This document shows, one piece after another, positions 1 to 12,925 of a stretch of 64,000 nt of DNA. Source of the DNA: Cherax quadricarinatus (taxonomy: Eukaryota; Arthropoda; Malacostraca; Decapoda; Parastacidae); contig NC_091374.1 in NCBI RefSeq assembly GCF_038502225.1, positions 10,237,201 through 10,301,200 of the forward strand, read 5' to 3'. The notes below the pieces were generated by a model. That model had not been told where the DNA came from. It was given only the letters and a program-made list of their open reading frames with translations, and did no database searches. Every line of letters starts with the position of its first letter. The first letter of the stretch is position 1. A program made the position numbers and the translations under genes.

Positions 1-1284
1 AAAAGGGAAGAGACCAGGGAAATGTTCTTGTACTGCTGCTAATACCACGTCTCTTTTCAGGAGATTGAACGCATTCTTGAAATCTAATTTTACCACTGCA
101 TTGTCCTCAGGCAGGTTGTTGATATACGCCCTTGTTGCATGAACCGCTGCTTCACTTCCTTGAGAGACCCCAAAGCCAAGCTGGTTTGGTTGAAGTATCA
201 TGGCTGCCTGTGCACGAATACTTCGGACAGCAGCTTTGGATACGAGGCGGCGTAAGGTGTTGCCTACTGCAACTGGCCGAATTCCTCCATCCTTCTTTTT
301 AAGTGCACAAAGTGTTGCACCAAAAAAGAAAGGTCTAATTTCATCAGGAATCAGACCAGCCAAGGAATTGTTGACGAACCTTGTGATCTCTGAAAACAGT
401 GTCTCTGTAATTTCCCCAATAACTGGATTAACCATTTCCTTTAAATGCTGTGGCTTTATTCCAGTGTAACCCCCAGCAGAGCCAGATGGGAACGACATTA
501 TTGCTTTGTAAATGTCTGAGTCTTCCACTATCAATGGTTCCATAGTGGGGACAGAGGTGTTGGAACTGTTGGTGCCACTGGTTTCCCTGGCAGGGTGCTT
601 TCCTCTAAGTGCTTCAGCCGTGTCAGCATCCCTGGGAGCAACTGTATCTTCACTGGTAATAATTCTTATTGCCCCCACTGTGTTGCCCTCTTCAATTTCC
701 TTGCTCACCTGGACTCTGGCTTTTTCACTGTCAGTAGAGTGAGTGGGGGTTCTGCCTCTCCCTTTTTTGTGTTGACGGGGAAGGCGAATGAGGTTATCAA
801 CTCTAGGAAAATCTCTTAAGGATTTAATTATCATTGAGGCTAGCCTCTTTCCCCTTCTTTCCGGCACAGCTAAGCAGACATTGCCAAAAAGTAGCAAGTT
901 GTGCCATGCCTTGATGGTTGGTGGAGCATTTAAGATAGTGGAACCATCGTTTACTTCTTTCAGGAGGTCTGCAAGTTTCCCAGCTGCGTGTGGACGGGCT
1001 GCTTTGGGAATATGTGTGAGTGTCCTGGTACCTGTTGCTTTAATTGCTTCCAAGAGATTGTCTGATGAGATGAAATCTGTTGGAAAGGGTTCAGGTGCCT
1101 GAGGTGGCTCTGGATCATCACTTTCCACAGGAGGACATCCTGAACCAGGGCAACTACCGTGTTTGCGGAGGAAACCATTCGAGTTGAGACAACGAAGCTG
1201 TAAGCATGACCGACACTTGCCTCTCCTAGTATTGCCAACCGTGCCATTTCCCTGGCTGTTTGCTTCCTCCTGGTTGGCATCCAT
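1..1284 (-). CDS. Non-LTR retrotransposon (LINE) polyprotein, N-terminal part, runs off window
   Basis: One uninterrupted frame of 428 codons begins at an ATG (1284-1282) and continues through base 1. An in-frame TAG at 1290-1288 lies just upstream, which supports this start. Residues 24-45 read CRSC...KHGSC, a C-X2-C-X14-H-X2-C zinc-finger-like motif followed by a proline/acid-rich linker. From about residue 270 reverse-transcriptase hallmarks appear: [15 protein letters not shown], then [20 protein letters not shown], then [15 protein letters not shown], and motif A as [11 protein letters not shown] with the expected catalytic Asp near residue 401. The YxDD motif would lie beyond the left edge. 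Known LINE proteins of this kind copy their RNA at a nicked target site. The frame has no stops or shifts, unlike every other LINE piece here, so it may be a young copy. The clade is not assigned. A long AT array starts 15 bp upstream of the ATG, so any 5' UTR is missing or very short. Confidence 0.88.
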   Translation of the reverse strand, partial: MDANQEEANSQGNGTVGNTRRGKCRSCLQLRCLNSNGFLRKHGSCPGSGCPPVESDDPEPPQAPEPFPTDFISSDNLLEAIKATGTRTLTHIPKAARPHAAGKLADLLKEVNDGSTILNAPPTIKAWHNLLLFGNVCLAVPERRGKRLASMIIKSLRDFPRVDNLIRLPRQHKKGRGRTPTHSTDSEKARVQVSKEIEEGNTVGAIRIITSEDTVAPRDADTAEALRGKHPARETSGTNSSNTSVPTMEPLIVEDSDIYKAIMSFPSGSAGGYTGIKPQHLKEMVNPVIGEITETLFSEITRFVNNSLAGLIPDEIRPFFFGATLCALKKKDGGIRPVAVGNTLRRLVSKAAVRSIRAQAAMILQPNQLGFGVSQGSEAAVHATRAYINNLPEDNAVVKLDFKNAFNLLKRDVVLAAVQEHFPGLFPF

Positions 1285-1296
1285 CTGCTAGACTAG

Positions 1297-1565
<269 letters not shown>

Positions 1566-1631
<66 letters not shown>
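1566..1631. repeat. (AT)n microsatellite
   Basis: About 66 bp of pure AT repeat, the right-hand partner of the array at 1300. Confidence 0.99.
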
Positions 1632-1632
<1 letters not shown>

Positions 1633-2833
1633 CTTGGTAAATAATAAAAAATAATTCCAGCCCAGCCACATAACAAACCAGTTTAACAGAAAATACACTA
1701 AATATTTATTTTAGACAGTCATCTCAATACAGTCTTGCGAAAAAATGAAGAGGAAAATAGAAAGGGAGAATACGGGAAAAAGGGAAGGAGTGGTGAAAGA
1801 GGAGAGGAAAAGAAAAAGGAGATAAAGGAGAAGGAGGAAATGGAAAGGAGGGGGAAGATAAAGTATTTTTATAATTACCATCACCGCTACATGGGGGTAT
1901 CCAAATTAATTTCAAACAATACTTCAAGCTTTCCACACGGACTGAAATTTTTCAAACGTTACTATCAATATGACACTGATTGTCAGAGATATGATGCCGG
2001 GAATTAAACTTCCGTTACCCCAATTAAAATAATTAATAATAATAATATTTTATGCTTTAGTAACAGTTATATTCCACAGGAAAAAGAAGTGAGCCAGCGC
2101 CATTGTCTTTACAGAGACAAAACATGTTGACCTGTATTGTGTAGTTTTCTTACAATTGGATTACTAGCGCAGTTTTGATATTGATAGATGTCCAGGTGTT
2201 CAGTGTGACAGATGCTGAGACCGAGGGAAGGCCAACTAAGCACACTTCGTAAAGAATCACCATTAGTCAAGCTTGGGTAGCCTTCCGGGTGACACTGACA
2301 ACTTCACTGGAGTGACTGTAGTGCTACCACGTGCCGCAATATTTAAGAAAATACTGAGCGGGAGAAATAAAAAACTTTTACATTATCTGGTAGCTATTTA
2401 TATCCACAAAAAATTATAGTAAAGACCACAAACGGTTTTCTAAACTGTAATATTTCAAGGAAATGAGATAGGCAGTAGGGAAAAAGAATACATGACCAAA
2501 TATAATGTTAGAAAAGGGCGCTAACAATGGCTATATTTCTTGGTCTCTGTTGTAACTCACAAAAAGGCCCCAAAGGTGCACTAAAAAGCTGTTTTTCATA
2601 AGCGGTCGTGGGAAAATGTATTGGATTAGAAGAAATAAGTGCAAAAACGATTGGGAATTTAAAAGATTATATGATAAATAAAACACTCGTAGATAACAAT
2701 AGGTAACCCACCAACATCTCTCCCTCACACACACCAACAGGCACAGCAAACGTCACTCAAGGAGGGCCCTGGGGTTAGTATCATACCGAGCATATCCCCA
2801 GAGGCGCGCATTAACAAAGCAGGACAATAACTG
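1632..2833. other. No recognised gene; AT-rich unique-looking DNA
   Basis: A purine-rich patch at about 1735-1860 (runs of gaaaag and gagga) is the only compositional feature. Short open frames here have no recognisable motif. Confidence 0.6.
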
Positions 2834-3470
2834 TTGCAGCAAAATAAGAGTTTGTCAACTCAACGAATAGCTTTTCGGCATCTAAGTAAGGAATCATTCA
2901 CGATACTGTACACCGTATACGTCAGGCCCATGTTGGAGTATGCTACACCAGTAAGGAACCCACACCTGGTTAAGCACCAGACGAGCTTGAGAGTAGAAAA
3001 CTCTCGGACCTCATCAAAGGTATATCAAAAGTAAGCATATCAAGAAACTGGAGAAAGTGTAGAGGTAAGTAACAGGACAAGTCCCGGAGCTAGGGTGTAT
3101 GTCGTATGAGGAGAGATTAAGGGAACAGCCTGATCACACTGGAGGAGAGGAGGGCTAAGGATATGATGACGTACAAAATACTTATGAGGCATTGACAAGG
3201 TAAACAGGGACAGAATGTTTCAGATGGGAAATAGGAACAAGAGGGCAAAGCTGCAGGTTAAAAACTCAAACGAGTCAGAAGGATATTAGGAAATATTTCT
3301 GCAGCCTTAGAGTTGTCAGAAAATGGTACAATATGGAGAGTCAGGCGGTAGAGGCGGAATCCATACATGCTGTAAGAAGGGGTAAGATAAGGGTTTTGAG
3401 TGTGCGGACCTAGTAGTGACTAGCAAAGAGGTGGGGTCAGAAGCCGTGACTCGACCCCTGCAACCAAATA
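2834..3470 (+). pseudogene. LINE family C relic, RT C-terminus and 3' end
   Basis: The frame near 2890-2970 reads LYTVYVRPMLEYATPVRNPHL, the conserved segment after the RT palm in many arthropod LINEs (normally LYK..VRP.LEYA.PVWNPHL). Downstream DNA keeps the family C wording (gagagattaagg, gatgacgtacaaaatact, gacaaggtaaacagggacagaatg), but the frame is broken by several stops. The copy ends near 3450-3470 with tcgacccctgcaacc, the family C terminus also seen at 7975 and, inverted, at 63480-63530. It is 5'-truncated and decayed, with no coding capacity. Confidence 0.75.
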
Positions 3471-3492
3471 TAGATAAGCATACACGTACACA

Positions 3493-3504
3493 CGTACGTA
3501 CGTA

Positions 3505-3540
<36 letters not shown>
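3493..3540. repeat. (CGTA)n then (CA)n microsatellite
   Basis: About four CGTA units pass directly into about 17 CA units, immediately after the end of the LINE C relic. Confidence 0.97.
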
Positions 3541-3543
<3 letters not shown>

Positions 3544-3639
3544 AGGGTTTCGCTGAACTTACACCAAACCTTGCAGGATTAAGTATGACAAACAGTGACG
3601 TTCTCTGGCGATAAAGTTGGTCCCGAAAGACTGAGGCAA

Positions 3640-4477
3640 TAATAAAGTTTGTTCTTGCGTTGTGCTTTTACATTGGACGTTTCAAGAGTTTACCAGAAGT
3701 GGCAGGCTAAGAGTGGTCCACGTAACATGAGGCCCAGCTGCCAGAGTTTCTCAAAGTCTCTGTTCGTAATCCACAAGGTTAGCAATGCATCCGCGAGGTC
3801 AACAGATAGAAGTGATGTGCCAAAAGGGTCAATATCGAGATCTATGTTGTTTGCAATCTACATAAACGATATAGCCGAGGGAATAAAAAGCGACACGAGT
3901 TTGACTTTGACACTAAAATAGGCCCTAAGATAATTTCTCCAGAGGACACTAAAAACTTCTAAATCTATGAAAAGAAATAACTATGATGCATATAAGCTAA
4001 AAAAACAAAAAAAAAAAAAGGTGTACATTTTGGTCAAAATAAATATAGAAAAAAAATAGAGTTCTGGTTAAGAGAAATTTAGAGAGAAAAATAGGCTGAA
4101 GACACTGAACTTGTAGTCTTTGGAAAGGCGTATAATTAGAGTATATGATTTAAATGTACAAATGGTACGACAGGGCTCGCGGCAGTGGATTCAAGTTGGA
4201 GAAATTTAGACTTAGAGAAAATATCGGGAAATATTGGTTTGACAACAGAGCTGAAGAGTAGAAAAGCCTCCCAAGTAGCGTCATTAAAGCAAGAATTTTG
4301 GTTAGCTTTAAATATAGGTTGGACGGGTACAAAAGTGGGTGTGAAATGGGCTTGCCTAGCATGGGTCAGTGGATCTGCCCCAGTGCTGCTTTGTTCTTAT
4401 TTTCTTAAAAGATGGGTTGAAACTGCCTAGTACGGGTGGTCAACGGAACCATCGCAGTGTTCCTTCTTTACATGTTA
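3640..4477 (+). pseudogene. LINE family D relic, RT fragment and 3' end
   Basis: From 3817 the frame reads VPKGSISRSMLFAIYINDIAEGIKSDTSL, matching the RT segment before the catalytic YxDD (usual form VPQGS.LGPLLFLIYINDL..GI.S). The YxDD region is lost and stops follow. The rest is degenerate to about 4477, where cttgcctagcatgggtcagt...cagtgttccttctttacatgtt matches the family D terminus also found at 7420-7464. Interpreted as a dead, internally deleted copy. Confidence 0.7.
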
Positions 4478-5909
4478 GGTACGAGTAATAAAACGTAGAA
4501 ATGGGCCACTATGAGCAGGTACCGCCAAACTGATTACGCCATTTTTAGTAACAATATGCAAAAACCACCACTGTGAAAAAATAGGGAACTTCGACGCACT
4601 TGATAATTCACTAAGCGCTGGGAAGTTCACTATTTTTTAAGTGTTTGTTTTGCATAGTGATATTACCTGTTTACTGTGATCTTATTGCACTTAGTACTGT
4701 GTTAATTCAACACCTAACACATTAAAACAATTATAAAGGCTACACTTCAATTATACAGAAAGGAGCCTAGTCGGAGGTCGGGTAGCGAAGGGCGAAGCAG
4801 CATACTCCTCTGCCTAACACACAAGGTGCAATATCCACATCTCACATTTCCAACTTGAACTTAAATAAAGACCAAAAAATTTTCTACACATGGTTTACGT
4901 TTAACTTAAAAACTGTGGTGTGTTTGGGGCCTGGTAATTCCTAGCGGAGTCTCATTACCCAGAAGCGAAGCTTCCCAACCACACTGACGTCACTACCATA
5001 TCCTCTTCTCCCACATGGGTTCTCTTTCTCCATCAATTCTTTTTTAAGTAGTACGTTCCTCCACTTTTATTTTCTAGCTCCCCTCCTTGTTTAAATTTCT
5101 TTTTCCCTCATAAATGATAGCTGAGGAGCTCTTAATAGATTTATATATCAATTAATTGATGAAATATTGAAATCTGTCAATGAAGTTCTTACATTCGACT
5201 ACACATGGAATGGCGAAATATAACTGCTAATGTACAAGTATTTTGCGGACTCTTATGAAAGGAAACATGTCAGTGAATACATAAGGGAGCAGAGAAATTA
5301 TTATGAACACAGGTATTGTTTGATGATGTGAGGTACCTGGCCGTAAAGATGTAATATCAACGAGGGAACAATTAACAACGCAATCCAATAAGGTTAATTA
5401 AAGGGAAAATATTGCACCAAAGGTTTTTTTGAGCTCCCGTGTATTCCCACCAGTATACATACTTATTTACAATATGTACAATAAACTTAGCAGATACACC
5501 ACTATGGGTAAGGTTATGAGAGAAGAATGGGTACGCTCATTGGTTGTAGCTCACATATCCCGAAAGTCAGAACTCTGGTATGCGTTAATCACCCTGAAGT
5601 GAGAAAGGCCTTCAGACCTTGATGTATAATACCAGCAAGGGAACAATCTATCTGCATGGGTGTGAAGACTGTCTTTACATATATCAGCATGAAGTTCGAT
5701 GAAATATTTAGAAGTGGAAATGAGTGGTGTGAATATTGAAGATGTTAGAAGGCTGTGTGTTGGCTTGAAAACTATAATTCACAGGAATGTATACATGGTT
5801 CTTCATGTTGAATTAAGAGAATTAGACAATAACTTCTGATGCAGATGGAAGAGCGTGTAGGTGGTGGTCAGTAAAGAGGTGTGCGCGTAGTTATTTATTT
5901 TAAATATAT
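4478..5909. other. No recognised gene; one imperfect inverted repeat
   Basis: An imperfect hairpin of about 22-bp arms lies at 4568-4644 (gaaaaaatagggaacttc against gaagttcactattttt). The rest is AT-rich DNA without readable domains. Confidence 0.5.
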
Positions 5910-6155
5910 TGGCTGTTTACCATTAAGGCAGGGTGACCCAAGGAAGTAAAAATTCACCATTACTTGAGTTCTAGCTGTCTTTTACTTAAGTGAACGTCTT
6001 CATAATTTGTTCTCGCCGAACACTAACACCTTCCCCAGTATTTTTAAAGGATAGGTACTGTACTTACTCCCATCACAACAAGTAGACTAACGGATTTAAC
6101 CGAATCCCTTCATAGATATTACCATGCTCACAATCCACCAGCAACTCAAAATACT
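5910..6155 (+). repeat. Dispersed repeat R1, copy 1 (degenerate)
   Basis: Starts near ggctgtttaccattaaggcagggtgaccc and ends with gaatcccttcatagatattaccatgctcacaatcc. The same two blocks bound copies at 24671-24891 (plus) and 41895-42145 (minus). It is probably the 3' region of a retrotransposon, but no coding sequence remains. Confidence 0.65.
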
Positions 6156-6180
6156 GAAAGTATTTGCCTCCACTCTGATC

Positions 6181-6186
<6 letters not shown>

Positions 6187-6241
<55 letters not shown>

Positions 6242-6257
6242 CACACACAAACACACC
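6187..6257. repeat. (CA)n microsatellite
   Basis: About 70 bp of CA with two single-base interruptions (caaaca), just downstream of R1 copy 1. Confidence 0.98.
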
Positions 6258-6784
6258 TGCTAGATGCCCAAGCCCCTACCTCTAATAATTTTTCACACAC
6301 CTCTTGAAATTAATCCGGCGATACACCCTCCTGCCTTTCAAGGAAGTGTGCCTGATAAGTTTAGCCTATCCAAGGAACTGGAGCTACATTCATCTTCTCC
6401 AGTTAAACTGATTACATTCAATTCCTCTTAACCCTTATTTAAGTGCCTCCTCAAGAATAAATTGTAAAGATAATAAACTAATAATAATATCTTAAACTTC
6501 CGCCTATACCCTTACCATTCCCCATTTTGTCTTCCTACTCTTTCCTACATTCTCCTATACCCTTACCATTCATCTTATTTTCCTCCTACTCCCTCCTACA
6601 TTCTTTCTCTTTCCTTCTCCCTTCATCACTGCCTTTCTCCCTGGTTGCCTCCCTCTGAAACACTGATCATATCATGGATTTATTGTAAGGTAACTCTATC
6701 TGCAAGAACAAGGTCAGTCCCACGCTAGAAAATCCTGTTGAAAGCACTACCTGTGCAAGTGTATGAAAAATTCCTTATACAGAG
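6258..6784. other. No recognised gene; pyrimidine-rich stretch
   Basis: Positions 6490-6655 are rich in C and T with repeated wording (ctatacccttaccattc, tcctacattc). This looks like low-complexity drift, not a gene. Confidence 0.55.
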
Positions 6785-7464
6785 CGCGCTAGGTTGCACA
6801 CGCCACTAAATTACAGACCAGTATGTCTAACATGCACACTGTCAAACCTTCCGGAGAAGAATATAACTAAAAGGACATTGGAGCACCTGGAGAAAATATT
6901 CTTTAGAGAAAACCAGCATGAATTTCGTGATGGAATATCCTATTTTACGAATTTGCATTCGTTCTTTAAGAGTCACAGAGATAAAAATAAAGACGGGGTT
7001 GGGTGGATTGCATGTTCTTGAACCGCAATAAAGATTAATGTAGAAATAAGTGGAACAGGGACGAAACATCAGAATGAGAGAATAAATGAGTTTCAAAAAG
7101 GATCAGCATTAGATCGGTGTTGTTCTTAAAAATCATGAACAAAGTACCAGAGAGGACTTAGTAATTCGTGTCAGTGTTGAGAGAGAAAACGAGAATAAGT
7201 AAAAGGAATGTAAATTACATGCTAAAAATATCTAACCAAGACAGGACTCGCAGCAAAGGTTGGAAAAATTTTGATTCAGAAAAAATATAGGAAAGCACTG
7301 GTTTGGTAACAGTTGTGGATAAGTGGAACAAACTCCAGAGTAACGTCACTGAAGCTAAAATAGTGTAGTTTTAAAAATAGGATAGATAAATATATGAGTG
7401 AGTGTGAGTTGGACCTGCCTTGCATTGGCCAGTAGGCCTGCTGCCGTGCTCCTTCTTTATGTTA
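6785..7464 (+). pseudogene. LINE family D relic, RT fingers and 3' end
   Basis: The frame at 6794-7020 reads LNYRPVCLTCTLSNLPEKNITKRTLEHLE then ENQHEFRDGISYFTNLHSFF. This is the start of a LINE RT (usual NYRPVSLT....KV.EK.I......HL then HGFR.G.S..TNLL.F). The palm is deleted. The copy ends with gcattggccagtaggcctgctgccgtgctccttc, the family D terminus shared with 4360-4477. Several stops make it non-coding. Confidence 0.75.
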
Positions 7465-7526
7465 TTAATGGCATATACAAAGAATATATATATAGAATAG
7501 AATTCAATAACTAATAAAGAATCCTT

Positions 7527-7990
7527 CAGAATATTGAGTACGCGGCCCCAGCATGGAGCCCGCACATGGTCAAGCATGTGCAAAAGCTCGAAAAAGTCCA
7601 AAAGTTTGCAGCCAAACCAATACTAGAAATGAATGGAATGCACTACGTGGGGAGGTTGAAAGAAATGAACCTATCGACGTTGGCGGAGAGGACAAAGACA
7701 TAATTACGACATACAAAATTTTTAGAGGGACTGGTAAGGCAGATAAGGAAAGTGAAATAATAGACGATGATCGAGGGGACACAGGTGGAAGTTGAAAATA
7801 CAGACAAGACATATATGGCTTGTGTGTAAGTATTTCTTTAGTTTCATGATGGCTGAAAAGTGGAAGGACTTGGATAAGGCAATGGAGACAAACTCAATAC
7901 ACAGCCTCCAGAATAGATATGAAAAAACGTCAGTGGCGCAGCTCATAGTCTGAAAGGCGGGCCAGGAGCTAAGTATTGACCCCTACAAAC
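7527..7990 (+). pseudogene. LINE family C relic, C-terminus and 3' end
   Basis: Begins with gagtacgcggccccagcatggagcccgcacatggt, which reads EYAAPAWSPHMVKHVQKLEKVQKFAAK, the post-RT segment of family C. It continues with the diagnostic acgacatacaaaatttttagagggactggtaaggcagataa and ends with ggcgggccaggagctaagtattgacccctacaaac. Stops and frame changes are frequent. It sits 60 bp after the family D relic in the same orientation. Confidence 0.75.
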
Positions 7991-8135
7991 AACTCGGCGA
8001 GCACACACCCAGACACGCGCCTTTCCTACCTCATTAACATTCCACACGACTTCCACCGTCGACAACACCTAACCCTAATGTGTGTGTAAGACTTGTCCTC
8101 ACTATCAGACGGGCTACTTGGACATGCTTTCAGAC

Positions 8136-8158
8136 TTTTTTTTTTTTTTTTTTTTTTT
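8136..8158. repeat. Poly(T) run, 23 bp
   Basis: Uninterrupted T tract; possibly the poly(A) tail of a minus-strand retrocopy, but no body was identified. Confidence 0.9.
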
Positions 8159-8339
8159 ACCCAAGTACCTTTTCGGGCCATAATCTACCGACTGACCAAG
8201 TTCCTGTCCCGGTCCAAGCAGCACGAAATCCACCGTAAGCCCCACAAGCTGCTGATCAGAAAATGACTAAAGGAACTTCTCAAATTTCCTTTTCAAGACA
8301 GCCAGGGATAGCTGCGTAGTTTCTAAACTAGCGATAAAC

Positions 8340-8517
8340 CCCTGATTGTCTAAAGACGGTGCCGGTTCAGCCGGGCTGTGGTTCGTACGTGGATTGCGCG
8401 CGGTCAGCACTAAAAGCCTCGTTGATCAGACCCTGATCCACCGGGAGACCTGGTCGTGGACCGGGCCGCGGGGGCGTTGATCCCCGGAATGCCCTCCAGG
8501 CAGACTCCAGGTAAACC
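8340..8517 (+). pseudogene. LINE family A 3'-end fragment
   Basis: Starts in gacggtgccggttcagccgggctgtgg and runs through the RAASSNSLVDQALIH-coding block to ccgcgggggcgttgatccccggaatgccctccagg. It is nearly collinear with 61078-61235. Only the last ~150 bp of the element is present, the common result of 5' truncation. Confidence 0.9.
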
Positions 8518-8781
8518 TATAGCATCTCAAAGGTAACTAATGTAACTAATGTCACATTACATTTTATTGTAGCAACGTTTCGCCCTCCAGGGACTTTGTT
8601 AAACCTAACGTTAAAGACTTTTCATTAAAACTTAAAACAGTGCTTATGTATCGCCGATGATTGTCATATAGTTCCATACTTTCTTGTCTCTCACTCCAAT
8701 AAGTTGCAACAGCGTATGGACTGTGTACCTGGCCCTGAGTACAGTGCGCGCGCTCTCTAGCGCTCCCCAGTGTCCAGGAAT

Positions 8782-8803
8782 AAAAAAAAAAAAAAAAAAA
8801 AAA
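8782..8803. repeat. Poly(A) run, 22 bp
   Basis: Pure A tract with no recognisable retrocopy in front of it. Confidence 0.9.
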
Positions 8804-9860
8804 CTACATCGTGAAGTCCCTAAAGCGACACCTCTCATCCCAGCATCCCTCCATCACATTCCCCACATACTCAAAACGATCTCGCTCTCTCACACGCCAA
8901 GGAAACATTTCATATTATATACATATATTTTTAGTAAAATTGGTTACAATATTCTGCTACCCTATACCATATGATAGTTACATGGAACAAAAAATAATCG
9001 TTTCCTTGTCATATTCCATCACATATAATGGATTTCATAAGTTATTGAAATCTGTCAGTCTGAGCTGGAAGACTACAGTGAGGCATTGAGGATATTGTTA
9101 AGAATTCCTCTAGGGGCTCTGCAGCTACACGAACTTCAAAGGTTTCCTTACAGCAAAGCTTAAGTTACTACTACTTGGGAATCACCATCTCCTAGGATTA
9201 GCCAGGCAACAAAAATTACATACAGGAGAGAAAAAGAAAGCAGAGGGAGGAAGTTGGAACTACACTGTACATCTAAGACTAAATAAATAGGTGCATTTAT
9301 AAACAACGGATATTTATTACTGCATTACATCAAGACATTTTAAAGTTATATATACCTAATCTGTGACCTAAGAATAAGTACTTGTGCTTTGTAATACGAT
9401 GGTTACAAACTTCTGGGCAGCTACACCCACCCAAAAATAATCTCCCAAGGAAAGCCACAAAAGAGTAAAAACTAAGACCATGACGAGAAGAAAGGGGGAA
9501 ATGAATTTCATACTTGTCTGACTGTGGCTGCACAACTGAATATGTACATATGTGACACACCTGTGACCAGTTTCGAGGGTTTTCCTTCCCTCAGTCCAAC
9601 CCAATGCCAGACTTCCTAGCTCCATGCCTGTTCCAGTTAGACTCGCTAACCCCCATAACCTGAGTGACTCATTTATTTTCCATATTGTTTTGGAAGGAGG
9701 ATGTTCCAAAGAGCTGATCCCATTAGTGTCTAATATTATGTTTATAACGTTTCCTTAATGCAGAAAGCTCTCATCGTCAAAAAATATCTTTGCACCTCCC
9801 TAGAAAACACTGGTCCTATCTGACCAACCTATCTTATCCCAAAACATGAGTTTTTATTCG
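8804..9860. other. No recognised gene
   Basis: Open frames of up to about 110 codons exist on both strands but show no domain, and they overlap one another. Nothing further can be supported. Confidence 0.5.
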
Positions 9861-10032
<172 letters not shown>

Positions 10033-10541
10033 ATGGGGTCCCCCCTCCATTCTAGGTATATTAGAAGCGAATACTACTTAAATTTATGAACCCATTAGTA
10101 GTCAGAGTCAACGAGTGGGGGAGGGTAAACAGATAAGAAAATAATGATGCGATGTGTAGAGAGACGTGAGCACACGAAGTAGTAGTCTTAACACGCGAGA
10201 TCAAATACCCACTTGTCAACGTGAAGATGCAGTACACACCCTACATGGGCAGCCCCATGATAGCCGGCACGCACAACATACAAAAATATCACACAACAAT
10301 TGAACATTAAATTGGTCTTGAGAAAAGCATCATGAGGAGCAGCCTACTTTTAAGACTCGGTAGACACCTAATCTTTTTAAAACATTTTAATCAACCTTTA
10401 AATCTACTCAAAAAGTTTTTAAAAAATGGCAAGCAGATAACTTGATAGTTGAAGAGTAAATATAAAGTTAATGTAGCACGTTGTAATATAAGGGATGCTA
10501 AATATAAGGGTGATGTAAAAAAGTAACAGGTGGTTGGCGGC

Positions 10542-10543
10542 CG

Positions 10544-10634
<91 letters not shown>
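10542..10634. repeat. (GT)n microsatellite
   Basis: About 90 bp of GT, nearly pure. The preceding 10030-10541 holds nothing recognisable. Confidence 0.98.
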
Positions 10635-10635
<1 letters not shown>

Positions 10636-11224
10636 ACATGTTACTTAGCCTTGTGCCACTGATTATTCCTTAACAATACTCCTGTCTTTCCAGACGCAAA
10701 GTTGCTACTAAAATCATCATCGGATACTAATAAGCAATTATTAGTTTTCTAGAGAGATAACGTGCTGCTATCTGACTAGAAAAAAATCCTGGTGATCCGC
10801 AGAGCCATCACCAGGTTGACCCCAGATAAGGCACTGGGGAATATGAAGTGAGTAAAGGAAGCAGAGCTAATGGAGCAAGAGTACAACCTGATATAGTAAC
10901 CGCATAATTCACTGAATGAAAGTCATTCTCCTAAAACACCGTTGCTACTATGCTTTCCAACCTGTTCTGCAAAGCGATCACTTACATGAATTGGAAAAAA
11001 CAAGATTTCAACGCATATTATCGAAAAATAATTTCTAACAAACACATGCAAGAATGACTATGACAATGTTGCTTTTTCGATTTTTATTTACACTATACGA
11101 CCTATTAAGTCTTATGAGGATGCTCTGCGGTTATAACAGCACCACAATGCAGTTTTGCCTATTATCATAGACAGTGATGCCAGCATACTGAAACAATCAA
11201 GGAAGGTGTTACTGGCAATACTGT
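10635..11224. other. No recognised gene
   Basis: AT-rich sequence without motifs or tandem structure that I can see. Confidence 0.5.
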
Positions 11225-11372
11225 ACGCTCTTGAAGTCAGTTTCTGATCAACCAGACTGTGATATCTATGTTGCAATGCTTGCGCTTGCACCAACAGCCT
11301 GAGTGATTAGGTTGTCAACCAGGAAGCCTGGTCTGGGGCCCGGCCACGGGATGAGTGACCCATGTTAACTAC
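11225..11372 (+). pseudogene. LINE family A/B 3'-end fragment, degenerate
   Basis: The order gatcaaccagactgtgatatctatgttg, caccaacagcctgagtgattaggttgtcaacc, aagcctggtctggggcccggcc parallels the family A end (DQPGCDAYVGLRAASSNSLVDQ..REAWSW). Many substitutions and no open frame. Confidence 0.6.
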
Positions 11373-12837
11373 GGGTGAATATACTGCAGTATGTTCAACT
11401 CAGAATGAGTGGCGCTGCACAATAAACTCGCCCCTCGAGACTAAAATAAACAAAATAACTGCGCTCTGTTAACAAAGTAGGGCGAGAGATAACCTACTTA
11501 AAATAACGTGCAAATGGTGACAGAAAAGGACTAAAATCTATCTTAGAAAACCAACGTCGTGTCTGAGGACAGTTAGCAAGAGAGACGAGGCACGCGCGCA
11601 CTCAATAATTGAAAAAGCTATAAATGAAATTTGAGAAGCTCGTTAGTGAAGGGGAGCGGGACTATAAGGGTCACTGAAAGAAAATGTACGATGAAGGGAA
11701 GGAAATGGTGCTTAGAGGGAGAGATACGGTTTCAATGTGGACGAGGGGACCGGTTATGCTCGATGAATCCCACATGAGCAGTTGAATAGCAGGGAATGAG
11801 GAGTTGCTGGCCCGACCGATCAAGCTCACTGGAGGAGAAAATTTATCCCATGTAAAAAAAAAAAATGATGAAGAAAAAAAAATAGGGTGGAGAGGCGGGA
11901 GGGGAATAGAGGTTGATGGATGATGCAACTCCAATATGTTCTCGAGAAAAAGAGTTGCTGTCCCTATATCCATGCTAGTTCTCTGACAAATCCTCTCATT
12001 TGAAGTTCTCCACTACTGCCTAACATTTTTTCCAGTATTTTGGATATTGTTCATGTCTAAGATATCGTTCTTCAAAGCGGTGCCTCGTCTCTCTCTTATA
12101 TAAATACGGGGATTACATACTTTTTTTCTTCTTCAAAATTTCAGGGAACTGTTTCATCTGGAGTTATGCAAAACAATTCAGGTTCCATTATGTACTATTG
12201 CATATCTATAATCTACCACAGCCTAGGTTGAGCTGGAGAACAATGACAATATGCAACGTTGGTAGTCTCTCTTCTCTGAAACTTCAAGCCAACACAATAG
12301 TAATCTCTAGCGAGGATAGCGCTGCCCATCACTACTATCTAGCATCATCAGACGCTGGCAGTAAAAGCTCCGGGAGTTTGAGTTTCGCCACGTGTATGGC
12401 CAGACAACAACTAAGATTTTTACCTCTGAGTCCCCACAGTGTAACGCCCTCTCCATCACCAATTATGCCTATAGACAACTGATACCAAACTCCTAGGAAA
12501 GCTGGAGGGTAACCTAAAAACTCTCTAGCACTATCACATACACTACAGGAGATAACAAATCCCTTCATAGTTAACGATAATATACCTGAAATGTTTAAAA
12601 GTGTATTAATATTCTCCATCAGTAAGACAAGTGAACTGTTATTTGATGAGGCTAACTTCATATCGACCAAGTATTTTTAGTGGTAAGATGTACGAGTTTT
12701 CTTCAGATTGTATTTACCTATTATATGATGTATATAAGCTATGTTAAGAAATTTAAGTATATGAAATGACTAATATTTTTCAAGATGTTAATCTGCCCAG
12801 TGAGTTCTGGGTATTATATCTTCTGTAATCCTGTTCT
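11373..12837. other. No recognised gene
   Basis: Short overlapping frames on both strands between 11671 and 12670 show no recognisable domain. No tandem or inverted structure of note. Confidence 0.5.
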
Positions 12838-12925
12838 TCAGCACTACCGCCTGGTCGTGGACCGGGCCGCGGGGGGGAGTGGGGGAGTTGATCCCCGGAA
12901 TAACCTCCAGGTAGGTAAACAGGAG
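12838..12925 (+). pseudogene. LINE family A extreme 3' end
   Basis: Reads cctggtcgtggaccgggccgcggg, a G-rich insertion, then gttgatccccggaataacctccaggtagg. This is the last ~90 bp of family A as at 61178-61240 and 62706-62770. Confidence 0.85.
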
